Positions 44,481 through 53,076 of a stretch of 64,000 bases of DNA are shown piece by piece (position 1 is the first letter of the stretch; each line of letters opens with the position of its first letter). The position numbers were made by a program, and so were the translations under genes. Origin of the DNA: Tropicibacter sp. R16_0 (lineage in GTDB: Bacteria > Pseudomonadota > Alphaproteobacteria > Rhodobacterales > Rhodobacteraceae); the NCBI RefSeq assembly GCF_017743935.1, contig NZ_JAGHRE010000003.1, positions 434,001-498,000 on the forward strand, read 5' to 3'. The notes below the pieces were generated by a model that was not told the DNA's origin, did no database searches, and saw only the letters and a list, made by a program, of their open reading frames with translations.

Positions 44481-44491
44481 ATGGGCGTGAT

Positions 44492-45751
44492 ATGGCAGAG
44501 CAGATCCCCCTGGATATCCCCGAGCAACCCAAGCTCGCTCAGAACATCACTCATTTTGCGCGTGCCCTGCGCAAGGCCGGGCTGCCCATCGGGCCGGGGC
44601 GGGTGATCGACGCCATCCACGCGGTTGAGGCAGCGGGGTTCACCGAGAAGCGCGACTTTTACTGGACGCTGCACGCCTGTTTCGTGAACAAACCCGAACA
44701 TCGCGAGGTCTTTGCCCAGATCTTTCGCCTCTATTGGCGCGATCCGCGGTATCTGGAGCAGATGATGGCGGCGATGCTCCCCGCCATTCGCGGCGTGCAA
44801 GAGGATCGCGTCGCCCAAGCCGCTGAGCGTCGCGCGGCCGAGGCGCTGCTGGATGGGGTCGAGCGGGAAACCCCACCGCAAGAAGAGGGCGAGTCTTCAG
44901 AAGAGACCGAGATCGAGATCGACGCCTCGCGCACCATGTCCGGTGAAGAGCGCCTGCGGACGCTGGATTTTGAGTTGATGAGTACCGACGAAATTGCTCA
45001 GGCCAAGCGCATGCTGGCGCAGCTGTCCCTGCCGGTGAAGCCGATCCCGTCGCGGCGCGGCATGGCCAGTCTGCGGGGCCATCGAGTGGATTGGCAGCGA
45101 ACGTTGCGCGCCTCGATGCGGCAAGGGGGCGAGATCCGCGACATCGCGCGGCTGACACCCCGTCCACGCTGGCCAAACCTGGTGGTGCTTTGCGATATCT
45201 CTGGTTCGATGAGCCAGTATAGCCGCGTCATCTTGCATTTCCTCCATGCCGTCAGCAACGCCAAGGGGGCGGGCTGGGCCAAGGTGCATGCCTTCACTTT
45301 TGGCACGCGGCTGACCAACATCACCCGCCATTTGGCACAGCGCGACGTGGACGCGGCGCTCAAATCTGCGGGCGCCGAGGCGCAGGATTGGGAAGGTGGC
45401 ACGCGCATCGGGTCCTGCCTGCATGACTTCAACCGCGACTGGTCACGACGTGTCATGGGGCAGGGGGCGGTGGTGCTGTTGATCACCGACGGGTTGGACC
45501 GCGACGATCCCGATCAACTCAGCCACGAGATGCAGCGGCTGCATTTGTCATCCCGACGGCTGATCTGGCTCAACCCGCTGCTCAGGTGGGAGGGGTTTGC
45601 CCCCAAGGCCCAAGGGATCGCGGCGATGCTGCCCCATGTGGACAGCTTTCGCGCGGGCCACTCCATCGCCTCGTTGCAAGAGCTGGCTGAGGTGATCTCG
45701 CGCCCCGATGACGTGGGCGAAAAAGCGCGGTTGATGGCCGCGCTTCCCTGA
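44492..45751 (+). CDS. coxE: VWA domain protein CoxE
   Basis: 419 aa. The C-terminal half has the MIDAS motif VVLCDISGSMSQYSR (Asp-x-Ser-x-Ser) and LLITDGLDRDDP. The N-terminal half begins ITHFARALRKAGLPIGPGRVIDAI, typical of CoxE. MoxR/VWA pairs act as maturation chaperones for metal enzymes. Ribosome site is poor, so coupling through the upstream hairpin is possible. The gene is followed by a convergent exported-protein gene 6 nt away. Confidence 0.92.
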   Translation: MAEQIPLDIPEQPKLAQNITHFARALRKAGLPIGPGRVIDAIHAVEAAGFTEKRDFYWTLHACFVNKPEHREVFAQIFRLYWRDPRYLEQMMAAMLPAIRGVQEDRVAQAAERRAAEALLDGVERETPPQEEGESSEETEIEIDASRTMSGEERLRTLDFELMSTDEIAQAKRMLAQLSLPVKPIPSRRGMASLRGHRVDWQRTLRASMRQGGEIRDIARLTPRPRWPNLVVLCDISGSMSQYSRVILHFLHAVSNAKGAGWAKVHAFTFGTRLTNITRHLAQRDVDAALKSAGAEAQDWEGGTRIGSCLHDFNRDWSRRVMGQGAVVLLITDGLDRDDPDQLSHEMQRLHLSSRRLIWLNPLLRWEGFAPKAQGIAAMLPHVDSFRAGHSIASLQELAEVISRPDDVGEKARLMAALP

Positions 45752-45757
45752 AACCGC

Positions 45758-46261
45758 TTACTGCAGCTGTTCCTGATTGCACTTTGCCGCGGCTTCGATC
45801 GCCTTGTAGGTGCCTTTGAGGTTCACAACAAAGCCGTATTCCTTTTCGGGAAAGACGGACATGACATATTCCTTGGCCACAGCCTCGATCACGGCCGGAT
45901 CGTCGGTCAGCACATAGCCGCCCGAATACCCTTTGGTGATGTTGCCGCGCATGCCGGTGGCTTCGCCGACATAGATCTTGTCGCCCAAGACAATGGCGAC
46001 GGCTTCCTTATCGCCTTTCTTGATGTTGGTTTCAGCTTGGGTGAAGACACCAATGTAGGCCACGCCACGGTCTGCGGTCAGACCCATCTGCACCACGTTG
46101 CCAAAGTCATCCTTGCTTTCGATCATGCAGGATTTCTTTTCGGTGTCCGCATAGATGTTCCAGCCTTCGACCGCGCCGTAGGGTTCGAATTTTTCAGCCT
46201 GGGCCGTTGTCGCGGCAAGCACGCAGGCCGCAGCAGCCAGTGTGGGCAAGTGTTTCAACAT
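45758..46261 (-). CDS. Exported protein of unknown function
   Basis: 167 aa from the ATG at 46261, whose N-terminus is a Sec signal peptide (MLKHLPTLAAAACVLAATTAQA). The mature part includes KSCMIESKDDFGNVVQMGLT and a second Cys near the end (AAKCNQEQ), a layout like invasion-associated locus B-type proteins, which I cannot confirm. Likely periplasmic. It lies on the opposite strand within the cox region and is divergent from pmpA. Confidence 0.75.
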   Translation of the reverse strand: MLKHLPTLAAAACVLAATTAQAEKFEPYGAVEGWNIYADTEKKSCMIESKDDFGNVVQMGLTADRGVAYIGVFTQAETNIKKGDKEAVAIVLGDKIYVGEATGMRGNITKGYSGGYVLTDDPAVIEAVAKEYVMSVFPEKEYGFVVNLKGTYKAIEAAAKCNQEQLQ

Positions 46262-46408
46262 GGAACGCTCCTGAAATTGAGTATGGATCGGAAAAGTCTT
46301 GGGCGAGGAAAAACCACGCCATGCCATAAGGTTAGACATCTTCACGATAGGCTGCGCAAAAGAATCGCACAACCCCGGTGCGTGGCCTGCGTCACTTTGA
46401 TCTAAATC

Positions 46409-46424
46409 ATTCCGATATTGGAAT
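46409..46424. promoter_or_regulatory. SqrR/BigR-type operator box 1
   Basis: ATTC-CGATATTG-GAAT matches the ATTC-N8-GAAT site of the sulfide-responsive ArsR-family repressor SqrR (Rhodobacter capsulatus) and BigR. It lies 48-63 nt upstream of pmpA. Confidence 0.75.
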
Positions 46425-46433
46425 GTATATCAT

Positions 46434-46449
46434 ATTTCAGAATCGGAAT
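46434..46449. promoter_or_regulatory. SqrR/BigR-type operator box 2 (one mismatch)
   Basis: ATTT-CAGAATCG-GAAT repeats box 1 with one change in the left half, 9 nt after it and 22 nt before pmpA. The right arms share TCGGAATG or TTGGAATG. Two tandem boxes suggest cooperative repression. Confidence 0.6.
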
Positions 46450-46471
46450 GTGATTTTGGAAAGGAAATCCC

Positions 46472-47023
46472 ATGCAACTGAACTGGAAGGTTGGCGGGCT
46501 GCTGCTGGGGCTGGTGTTCTTTGCGGCCGTGTGGCTGGTCAAGCCGATTGGCGTGTCGACGCAATTTGTGATCCTGGACGGCATCGTTGCGGATGCGGTG
46601 AACCCGGGGTTGGTGACGCAGACCGACGACGGCTTTACCTCGACCAATGCCTATCTGGCAAAATCGGGCGGCAAATACGCCAAAGCGGTGTCGAACCCGC
46701 TGAACTACAGCTTTGTCTTCGTCATCGCGATGATGATTGGTGGGCTGCTGTCTGCCTTGGCGCGCGGCGGCATCCCGGCGGGAGATCGTCAGGTGCCTGC
46801 GCTGTGGCGGGCCAACTTTGGCGACTGCCGGATCAAGCGCTACACGGCGGCCTTTGTTGGCGGGTTCATCGTGCTCTATGGCGCGCGTCTGGCGGGGGGG
46901 TGCACGTCGGGGCACATGATGTCGGGCATGATGCAGACGGCGGTGTCCGGCTACATATTTGCCGCTGGCGCCTTTGCTGCGGCTGTTCCCGTGTCCCTGA
47001 TGCTCTTCAAAAAGGAGGCCTGA
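46472..47023 (+). CDS. pmpA: YeeE/YedE family membrane protein PmpA
   Basis: 183 aa; ATG after GGAAAGGAAATCCC. Four or more membrane segments and the family's Cys motif LAGGCTSGHMMSG, which is the likely path for thiosulfate or other reduced sulfur species. The paired half-transporters of this family take up sulfur compounds and are often SqrR/BigR-regulated. pmpB starts 4 nt later. Confidence 0.9.
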   Translation: MQLNWKVGGLLLGLVFFAAVWLVKPIGVSTQFVILDGIVADAVNPGLVTQTDDGFTSTNAYLAKSGGKYAKAVSNPLNYSFVFVIAMMIGGLLSALARGGIPAGDRQVPALWRANFGDCRIKRYTAAFVGGFIVLYGARLAGGCTSGHMMSGMMQTAVSGYIFAAGAFAAAVPVSLMLFKKEA

Positions 47024-47026
47024 GCC

Positions 47027-47617
47027 ATGACAACCATTCTACTTGCCCTTGTGATTGGCGCAGCCTTTGGCGCCGTGCTTGATCGCGTTGGTGCGTCGAA
47101 CCCGTCCTTTATCGGGGCCATGTTGAACCTGACTAATCTGAACCTGGCCAAATCGATCCTGCTGGCCATCGGGGTCGGTTCGGTTCTGATGTTCGGCGGC
47201 CAGATGCTGGGCCTAGTTGATGTGGGCCACATGTCGGTCAAAACCGCCTATGCGGGCGTGTTTCTGGGCGGTCTGCTTCTTGGCGCCGGTTGGGCTCTGT
47301 CCGGCTTTTGCCCAGGCACCGGCGTGGTTGCCGCCGCTTCAGGTCGCAAGGACGCCTTGTTCTTCATCGCGGGCGGTTTGTTGGGTGCTGCGGCGTATAT
47401 GGTGACCTATCCGGCGTGGAAATCCTCGGGCCTGCTTGATGCGGTTGCGGGCGGCAAAGTCACGCTTGGTGCGGTGCCCGGCGCCAAATACGAGGGCCTG
47501 ACCGCTTTGCCGGGGGATATCCTGGGGCTGGTTCTGGGCCTTGGTTTTGTTGCATTGGCCTTTGCCTTGCCCGAACGACTGACCGGCGCCCCGGCGCAGG
47601 TACAACCGGCCGAGTAA
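47027..47617 (+). CDS. pmpB: YeeE/YedE family membrane protein PmpB
   Basis: 196 aa with five to six membrane segments. Conserved Cys motif LSGFCPGTGVVAAASGR (about residues 92-108). It forms the second half of the sulfur transporter with PmpA. Downstream at 47791 is a strong terminator that separates this pair from the next cox gene. Confidence 0.9.
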   Translation: MTTILLALVIGAAFGAVLDRVGASNPSFIGAMLNLTNLNLAKSILLAIGVGSVLMFGGQMLGLVDVGHMSVKTAYAGVFLGGLLLGAGWALSGFCPGTGVVAAASGRKDALFFIAGGLLGAAAYMVTYPAWKSSGLLDAVAGGKVTLGAVPGAKYEGLTALPGDILGLVLGLGFVALAFALPERLTGAPAQVQPAE

Positions 47618-47790
47618 CACCGGAACAGGGGACCCGCCCCGATGGGTCCTCTGTCTGCGGGGCATCCCGCGCTATCCAGGCCTTTTGCGTTAAAACATCG
47701 CCATGGATTGGTTTTCGCGATCGAGCGTAGCGAGAGACAGCGAACAGGCAATTCAGGTCAGACGCAGAGGGCCAGGTCGTCCCGCAGTCG

Positions 47791-47830
47791 CGACCCGGCG
47801 GACCACGCGTTCCCCGCCGGGTCGCTTTTC
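47791..47830 (+). terminator. Rho-independent terminator of pmpAB
   Basis: CGACCCGGCGG (47791-47801) and CCGCCGGGTCG (47814-47824) form a perfect 11-bp stem, followed by CTTTTCTTTG. It is 170 nt after the pmpB stop; the spacer has no gene. Confidence 0.9.
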
Positions 47831-47883
47831 TTTGCGGAATTTGTCCTTATGTTGTGCAGGCATGACGCCGCAGGAGCCCCGTG

Positions 47884-48852
47884 ATGGACAGATTTGACAA
47901 GAGCCCCGAGACCGCCTTGGCCTGGCATCGCAAGGGGATCGGCGCGGCCTTGGCCACGGTGGTGCAAACCTGGGGCAGCGCGCCGCGCCGTGTCGGCTCG
48001 CAATTGGTGATCGGCGGCGATGGTCGGATCGAAGGGTCCGTGTCGGGCGGCTGTGTCGAAGGCGCGGTGATCGTAGAAGCGATCGAAGCCATCGAAGAGG
48101 GCGAGGCGAGGCTTTTGGAGTTCGGTGTCAGTGACGAGGATGCTTTTGCCGTTGGACTGGCCTGTGGCGGCACTATCCGGGTGCTGGTCGAGCCGGTCGG
48201 CAAGGTGTTGAGCGAAGAGATGCTGGCCGAGCTTGTGGATATCCGTGCCGGACGTGATGCGGTGGCCTATGAGGTCAACATCACCACCGGCAAGCGGCGT
48301 TTGGTGCGTGACGGGTATTCCGAGCGGATGCGCATGGATCGGTCGGGGTTCGAGGAGGACGGCGAGACATTCGTGGCGGTCCACAATCCGCCCCTGCGTC
48401 TGATCGTGGTCGGCGCGGTGCATATCGCGCAGGCTTTGGTCCCGATGGCGCGGATTGCAGGCTATGACCCGGTGATCGTCGACCCGCGCGAGGCGTTTGC
48501 CTCGGATCAGCGGTTCCCGGGGGAGCAGATCCTGCACGATTGGCCGGACGAGGCGGTGGCCAAGCTGGGCCTTGATCCGCGTACAGCGCTGGTGCTGCTG
48601 ACACATGACCCCAAACTGGACGATCCCGCATTGCAGGCCGCCTTGGCCGCGGATGTGTTCTACATCGGCGCACTTGGCTCAACCCGCACCCACGCCAAGC
48701 GGGTGGAGCGTATGCAGGCGGCGGGTTTCACACCTGAACAGATCGGCCGCATCCATGGCCCCATCGGCCTCGACATCGGCGCGGCAGGTCCGTCCGAGAT
48801 TGCCGTGGCGGTGCTGGCGCAGATGACGGCCGTGCTGCGGGGCAAAGCATGA
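47884..48852 (+). CDS. XdhC/CoxI family protein
   Basis: 322 aa. N-terminal XdhC/CoxI domain with VSGGCVEGAV and LACGGTIRVLVEP; C-terminal Rossmann-like XdhC_C with LIVVGAVHIAQAL and FYIGALGSTRTHAKR. The family holds and sulfurates or inserts the molybdenum cofactor into xanthine-oxidase-type enzymes, here probably CoxL. ATG at 47884 after GGAGCCCCGTG. Next gene overlaps (ATGA). Confidence 0.92.
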   Translation: MDRFDKSPETALAWHRKGIGAALATVVQTWGSAPRRVGSQLVIGGDGRIEGSVSGGCVEGAVIVEAIEAIEEGEARLLEFGVSDEDAFAVGLACGGTIRVLVEPVGKVLSEEMLAELVDIRAGRDAVAYEVNITTGKRRLVRDGYSERMRMDRSGFEEDGETFVAVHNPPLRLIVVGAVHIAQALVPMARIAGYDPVIVDPREAFASDQRFPGEQILHDWPDEAVAKLGLDPRTALVLLTHDPKLDDPALQAALAADVFYIGALGSTRTHAKRVERMQAAGFTPEQIGRIHGPIGLDIGAAGPSEIAVAVLAQMTAVLRGKA

Positions 48853-49862
48853 AATTCGGACCTGTCCCGCTGGATCAGGCCCAAGGGGCCATTCTGGCGC
48901 ATTCGGTGACAACGCCGAACCGGAAACTCCGCAAGGGGATCTTGCTGGAGGATGATCATCTGGTGGAACTACGCGCCGCCGGGATCAATGAGGTCACGGT
49001 TGCCCGGCTGGAACAGGGCGATCTGCACGAGGATGAAGCGGCCGGGCGTTTGGCAGCGGCCTTGGCCAGCGATCCGCAAGCCGCAGGTCTGCGTGTGACC
49101 GAGCCCTTTACAGGCCGGGTCAACCTGTTGGCAGATGGGCCAGGTGTAGTCGATCTGAATGTGTCCGCGATTGAGGCGTTCAATCGCGTGCATCCCATGA
49201 TTACGGTCGCCACCGTGCCCCAGATGCAGCAGATGACCGACGGCGGCATGGTCGCGACGATCAAGGTGATTTCCTACGCGGTGCCCGAGGCCGATGTGAT
49301 CGCGGCCTGCAACGCGGCGCGGGATGCGGTGCGTCTGATCGCGCCGACCTACAAGACCGCCGGTCTGGTGGTCACGGACATTCCCGGCGGGCCGCCAAAC
49401 GAAAAGGGCATTCAGGCGATCCGGGGCCGGGTCGAAGCGCTTGGCATGGACCTGAGCGATGTCCAGATCGTGCGGCACGAAACGAATGAGCTGGCCCAGG
49501 CCGTTGCGCGGGTCGAGGGCGAGATCGCGATGATCCTGACCGGTTCTGCCACTTCGGATGTGAACGATGTGGCCCCCAGTGCGGTGCGTGCAGCTGGGGG
49601 GCAGGTGGACCGGTTTGGCATGCCTGTGGATCCGGGCAACCTGTTGTTTTCCGGGCGGATCGGCGCGCGTCCAGTGATAGGCCTGCCGGGGTGCGCGCGG
49701 TCCCCCGCGCTGAACGGTGCCGACTGGGTTCTCAGCCGCGTGGCCTGTGGAATCACCGTCACGGGCGATGACATTGCTGCGATGGGGGTTGGGGGATTGC
49801 TCAAGGAAATCCCGACGCGGCCGCAGCCCCGTTCCAGTACTCGCGCAGGGAAACGCAAGTGA
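48849..49862 (+). CDS. Molybdopterin-binding (MoeA/CinA-like) protein
   Basis: 337 aa. The fold of MoCF-binding domains is visible in TAGLVVTDIPGGPPNEKG, IAMILTGSATSDVNDV (Gly-Ser-Ala-Thr region), and MPVDPGNLLFSGRIGARPVIGLPGCARSP, which follows the MoeA/MoaB pattern. It is probably a molybdenum-cofactor handling protein for the downstream CoxSLM. Overlaps the xdhC-like gene by 4 nt; ends 163 nt before coxS with a 7-bp hairpin at 49865-49880. Confidence 0.85.
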   Translation: MKFGPVPLDQAQGAILAHSVTTPNRKLRKGILLEDDHLVELRAAGINEVTVARLEQGDLHEDEAAGRLAAALASDPQAAGLRVTEPFTGRVNLLADGPGVVDLNVSAIEAFNRVHPMITVATVPQMQQMTDGGMVATIKVISYAVPEADVIAACNAARDAVRLIAPTYKTAGLVVTDIPGGPPNEKGIQAIRGRVEALGMDLSDVQIVRHETNELAQAVARVEGEIAMILTGSATSDVNDVAPSAVRAAGGQVDRFGMPVDPGNLLFSGRIGARPVIGLPGCARSPALNGADWVLSRVACGITVTGDDIAAMGVGGLLKEIPTRPQPRSSTRAGKRK

Positions 49863-49927
49863 CGCTGGGTTGAAACCCAGACAGGCTTGCCCGGCAATAA
49901 CTCTGCTCTAGCTATAGAAAATTGTCA

Positions 49928-49953
49928 TTTTGACCTAAACCAAACGGTCAAAA
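49928..49953. promoter_or_regulatory. Perfect 8-10-8 inverted repeat upstream of coxS
   Basis: TTTTGACC (49928-49935) and GGTCAAAA (49946-49953) are exact complements, 73 nt before the coxS start. The 26-bp span fits a dimeric regulator; the regulator is not in the window. The surroundings are A+T-rich and promoter-like. Confidence 0.6.
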
Positions 49954-50025
49954 ATTTTAGTTCTCAAATGCTTGGACCCGTGTTTAACTCTTCCCCAGCT
50001 AGATAAGCCAAAAGGGGAGAGACGA

Positions 50026-50511
50026 ATGACACAGGTCACGATGACCGTGAATGGCCAGGCGGCCAGCGGAGAGGTCGAAGGCCGCACGCTGCTGTCGAGC
50101 TTTCTGCGGGATCACCTGTCACTGACCGGCACACATGTGGGATGCGACACGGCGCAATGCGGTGCCTGCATGGTCCATGTGAACGGCGAGGCGGTGAAAT
50201 CCTGCAACATGCTGGCGGTTGAGGCGAACGGTGCCGAGGTTGCCACGATCGAGGGGCAAGCGGCCCCGGATGGAACGCTGAACGCGATCCAACAGGCGTT
50301 TCAGGATCACCATGGGCTCCAGTGCGGGTTCTGCACACCGGGCATGGTGATGTCTGCTGCAGCGCTGCTGAAAGACAATCCCAAACCGACCGAGGCCGAG
50401 GTGCGCGCGCATCTTGAAGGCAACATCTGCCGTTGCACCGGCTACCATAACATCGTCAAGGCGATCATGGCGGCATCGGGTCAGGACGTGGGCGCAATCG
50501 CAGCCGAGTAA
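50026..50511 (+). CDS. coxS: CO dehydrogenase-like small subunit (2x[2Fe-2S])
   Basis: 161 aa from the ATG after GGGGAGAGACG. N-terminal plant-type cluster: [15 protein letters not shown] with a fourth Cys in VKSCNM. C-terminal cluster: CGFCTPGM and CRCTGY. It passes electrons from the molybdenum site of CoxL to FAD on CoxM. Gene order S-L-M is that of form II clusters. Confidence 0.95.
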   Translation: MTQVTMTVNGQAASGEVEGRTLLSSFLRDHLSLTGTHVGCDTAQCGACMVHVNGEAVKSCNMLAVEANGAEVATIEGQAAPDGTLNAIQQAFQDHHGLQCGFCTPGMVMSAAALLKDNPKPTEAEVRAHLEGNICRCTGYHNIVKAIMAASGQDVGAIAAE

Positions 50512-50615
50512 AGCACGAGCGAATTTCCGGCACGGGCGAATTTGAGGAGATGCGCCCGGAGCTATGACCGGTGGGCTATGGTGCCCAACCCGGTATCCAC
50601 GGAGGAGAACAAGCT

Positions 50616-52979
50616 ATGCCCAAAGACAGTGGCATCGGAGCCAGTTCAAAGCGCCGCGAGGACGTGCGCTTTCTAACCGGCGAAGGCAATTACACCGACG
50701 ACATCAACGTGCATGGGCAGGCCCATGTGTATTTCCTGCGCTCTGACATCGCGCATGGAACCATCAACGGCATCAACACGGACGCCGCCAGCGGCATGCC
50801 CGGTGTTGTGCGCATTTTCACCGGCGCCGATTTCGAGGGCGTGGGTGGCATCCCCTGCGGCTGGCAGGTCACCGACCGCAACGGCGAGCCGATGCAGGAA
50901 CCGGCGCACCCGATCCTGGCGCAAGGCAAGGTTCGCCACGTGGGCGATCCGATTGCGGCCGTTGTGGCCGACACGCTGGAGCAGGCGCGCGATGCGGCCG
51001 AAGCGATCGAGCTAGACATCGCGGAACTGCCCGCCGTGGTCGACATGAAGGCCGCGGCCCAGGACGGTTCGACCAAGGTTCACGACGATCTGACCTCGAA
51101 CATCTGCTATGACTGGGTGCTGGGAGAGACCGACGAACAGGTCGTGTCCGACACTTTCGCCAATGCGGCACATGTGACGACGCTGGACCTGGTGAACAAC
51201 CGTCTGGTTGCGAACCCGATGGAGCCGCGCGTGGCTGTTGGGGACTACAGCCGGGGCTCGGATGAGCACACGCTCTACACCACCTCGCAGAACCCCCATG
51301 TGATCCGCCTGCTGATGTGCGCCTTTGTTCTGGGCCTGCCCGAGCACAAGGTCCGCGTCGTGGCCCCGGATGTGGGCGGTGGCTTTGGCACCAAGATCTT
51401 CCACTATGCGGAAGAGGCGTTTGTGACCTTTGCGGCCAAGGCGTGTAACCGCCCCGTGAAATGGACCGCCAGCCGGTCCGAGGCGTTCATGTCGGACGCT
51501 CATGGTCGGGACCACGTGACCACCATCGAACTGGCGCTGGATGCGGACAACAACTTCATCGGTCTGCGCACCAACACGCACGCCAACATGGGCGCATACC
51601 TGTCGACCTTCTCCAGCTCGGTTCCGACCTGGCTGCATGGCACGCTGATGGCGGGGAACTATAAAACCCCGATGATTCAGGTGAACGTGAAGGCGATGTT
51701 CACCAACACGGTGCCGGTTGACGCCTATCGCGGTGCGGGCCGCCCCGAGGCGACGTTCCAGCTGGAACGGGTGATCGACAAGGCCGCGCGGGAATTGGGT
51801 GTTGATCCGATTGCCCTGCGTCGTCAGAATTTCATCACCGAGTTCCCCTATGACACGCCTGTGGCACTGACCTATGACACTGGCGACTACAACGGCACCA
51901 TGGACAAGCTGGAAGCGGCTGCCGACATCGCGGGCTTTGCCGCGCGGCGCGCGGAGAGCGAGGCCAATGGCAAGCTGCGGGGTCTCGGCGTCAACTGCTA
52001 TATCGAGGCGTGTGGCATCGCGCCGTCGAACATCGTGGGCATGTTGGGCGCACGCGCTGGTCTGTATGACGCGGCAACCGTGCGGGTGAATGCCACCGGC
52101 TCGATCAGCGTCATGGTGGGCGCACACAGCCACGGGCAAGGGCACGAGACAGCCTTCCCGCAGGTTGTGGCCGAGATGATCGGCGTTGACGAAAGCCAGG
52201 TCGAGATCGTGCATGGTGACACCTCGAAGATCCCGTTCGGCATGGGCACCTATGGCTCGCGTTCGCTCGCGGTCTGCGGTTCTGCCATGGTGCGGGCGAC
52301 CGAGAAGATCATCAACAAGGCCAAGAAGATTGCGGCGCATCTGCTCGAAGCCTCTGACGCGGATATCGAGCTGAAGGACGGCCAGTTCACCGTTGCGGGC
52401 ACCGATAAATCGGTCGCTTGGGGCGATGTCACGCTGACGGCCTATGTCCCTCACAACTTCCCGCTCGAAGACATCGAGCCGGGGTTGGAGGAGACCGCGT
52501 TCTACGATCCGGCGAACTTCACCTATCCGGCAGGCGCCTATGCCTGCGAGGTCGAGGTTGACCCGGAAACCGGCAAGGTGACGATCGAACGCTTCGCGGC
52601 CGCGGATGACTTTGGCAACATCGTCAACCCGATGATCGTGGACGGTCAGGTGCACGGCGGCATTGGCCAGGGCATCGGTCAGGCGCTGTTGGAAAACTGC
52701 GTCTATGACGACAACGGCCAGCTGCTGAGCGCATCCTACATGGATTACGCGATGCCGCGTGCTGATGACGTGCCGTTCTATACCGTGGATCATTCCAGCC
52801 AGACGCCCTGTACCCACAACCCCTTGGGGGTCAAGGGCTGCGGCGAGGCCGGAGCCATCGGCTCACCACCGGCGGTGGTGAACGCGGTGATCGACGCGAT
52901 GCAGTCGGGTGGCAAGGATGTCGGGCATATCGACATGCCGGTGTCGCCGTCCCGTGTCTGGGCCGCGATGAACGGTTGA
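50616..52979 (+). CDS. coxL: Form II CO dehydrogenase-like molybdenum subunit
   Basis: 787 aa; ATG after GGAGGAGAACAAGCT. The active-site loop is AYRGAGR at residues 370-376, the form II hallmark; form I enzymes have AYRCSFR with the Cu-binding Cys. The molybdopterin-binding Gln/Gly regions (GGGFGTKIFHY, HSHGQGHETAF) and the base-like Glu near the end (VKGCGEAGAIG) are present. Form II proteins belong to the xanthine-oxidase superfamily; CO oxidation by them is doubtful, so the substrate is open. Confidence 0.95.
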   Translation: MPKDSGIGASSKRREDVRFLTGEGNYTDDINVHGQAHVYFLRSDIAHGTINGINTDAASGMPGVVRIFTGADFEGVGGIPCGWQVTDRNGEPMQEPAHPILAQGKVRHVGDPIAAVVADTLEQARDAAEAIELDIAELPAVVDMKAAAQDGSTKVHDDLTSNICYDWVLGETDEQVVSDTFANAAHVTTLDLVNNRLVANPMEPRVAVGDYSRGSDEHTLYTTSQNPHVIRLLMCAFVLGLPEHKVRVVAPDVGGGFGTKIFHYAEEAFVTFAAKACNRPVKWTASRSEAFMSDAHGRDHVTTIELALDADNNFIGLRTNTHANMGAYLSTFSSSVPTWLHGTLMAGNYKTPMIQVNVKAMFTNTVPVDAYRGAGRPEATFQLERVIDKAARELGVDPIALRRQNFITEFPYDTPVALTYDTGDYNGTMDKLEAAADIAGFAARRAESEANGKLRGLGVNCYIEACGIAPSNIVGMLGARAGLYDAATVRVNATGSISVMVGAHSHGQGHETAFPQVVAEMIGVDESQVEIVHGDTSKIPFGMGTYGSRSLAVCGSAMVRATEKIINKAKKIAAHLLEASDADIELKDGQFTVAGTDKSVAWGDVTLTAYVPHNFPLEDIEPGLEETAFYDPANFTYPAGAYACEVEVDPETGKVTIERFAAADDFGNIVNPMIVDGQVHGGIGQGIGQALLENCVYDDNGQLLSASYMDYAMPRADDVPFYTVDHSSQTPCTHNPLGVKGCGEAGAIGSPPAVVNAVIDAMQSGGKDVGHIDMPVSPSRVWAAMNG

Positions 52980-53076
52980 GTTGAGAGAGCGGGTGCAAGG
53001 GGTCATCCCTCGCACCCCTCGGAATTGTTTCAGCAAGAAGAAGGGCACGTCCCGAGCTTCTTGAAGGAGGACCGAA

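Noticed and set aside
46378-47082. Alternative plus-strand frame over pmpA
   Set aside because: It runs across the operator boxes and is out of frame with the Cys-motif membrane protein that follows a strong ribosome site.
50616-52979. Form I (aerobic CO-oxidising) CoxL
   Set aside because: The loop is AYRGAGR with no Cys, and gene order is S-L-M, both form II.
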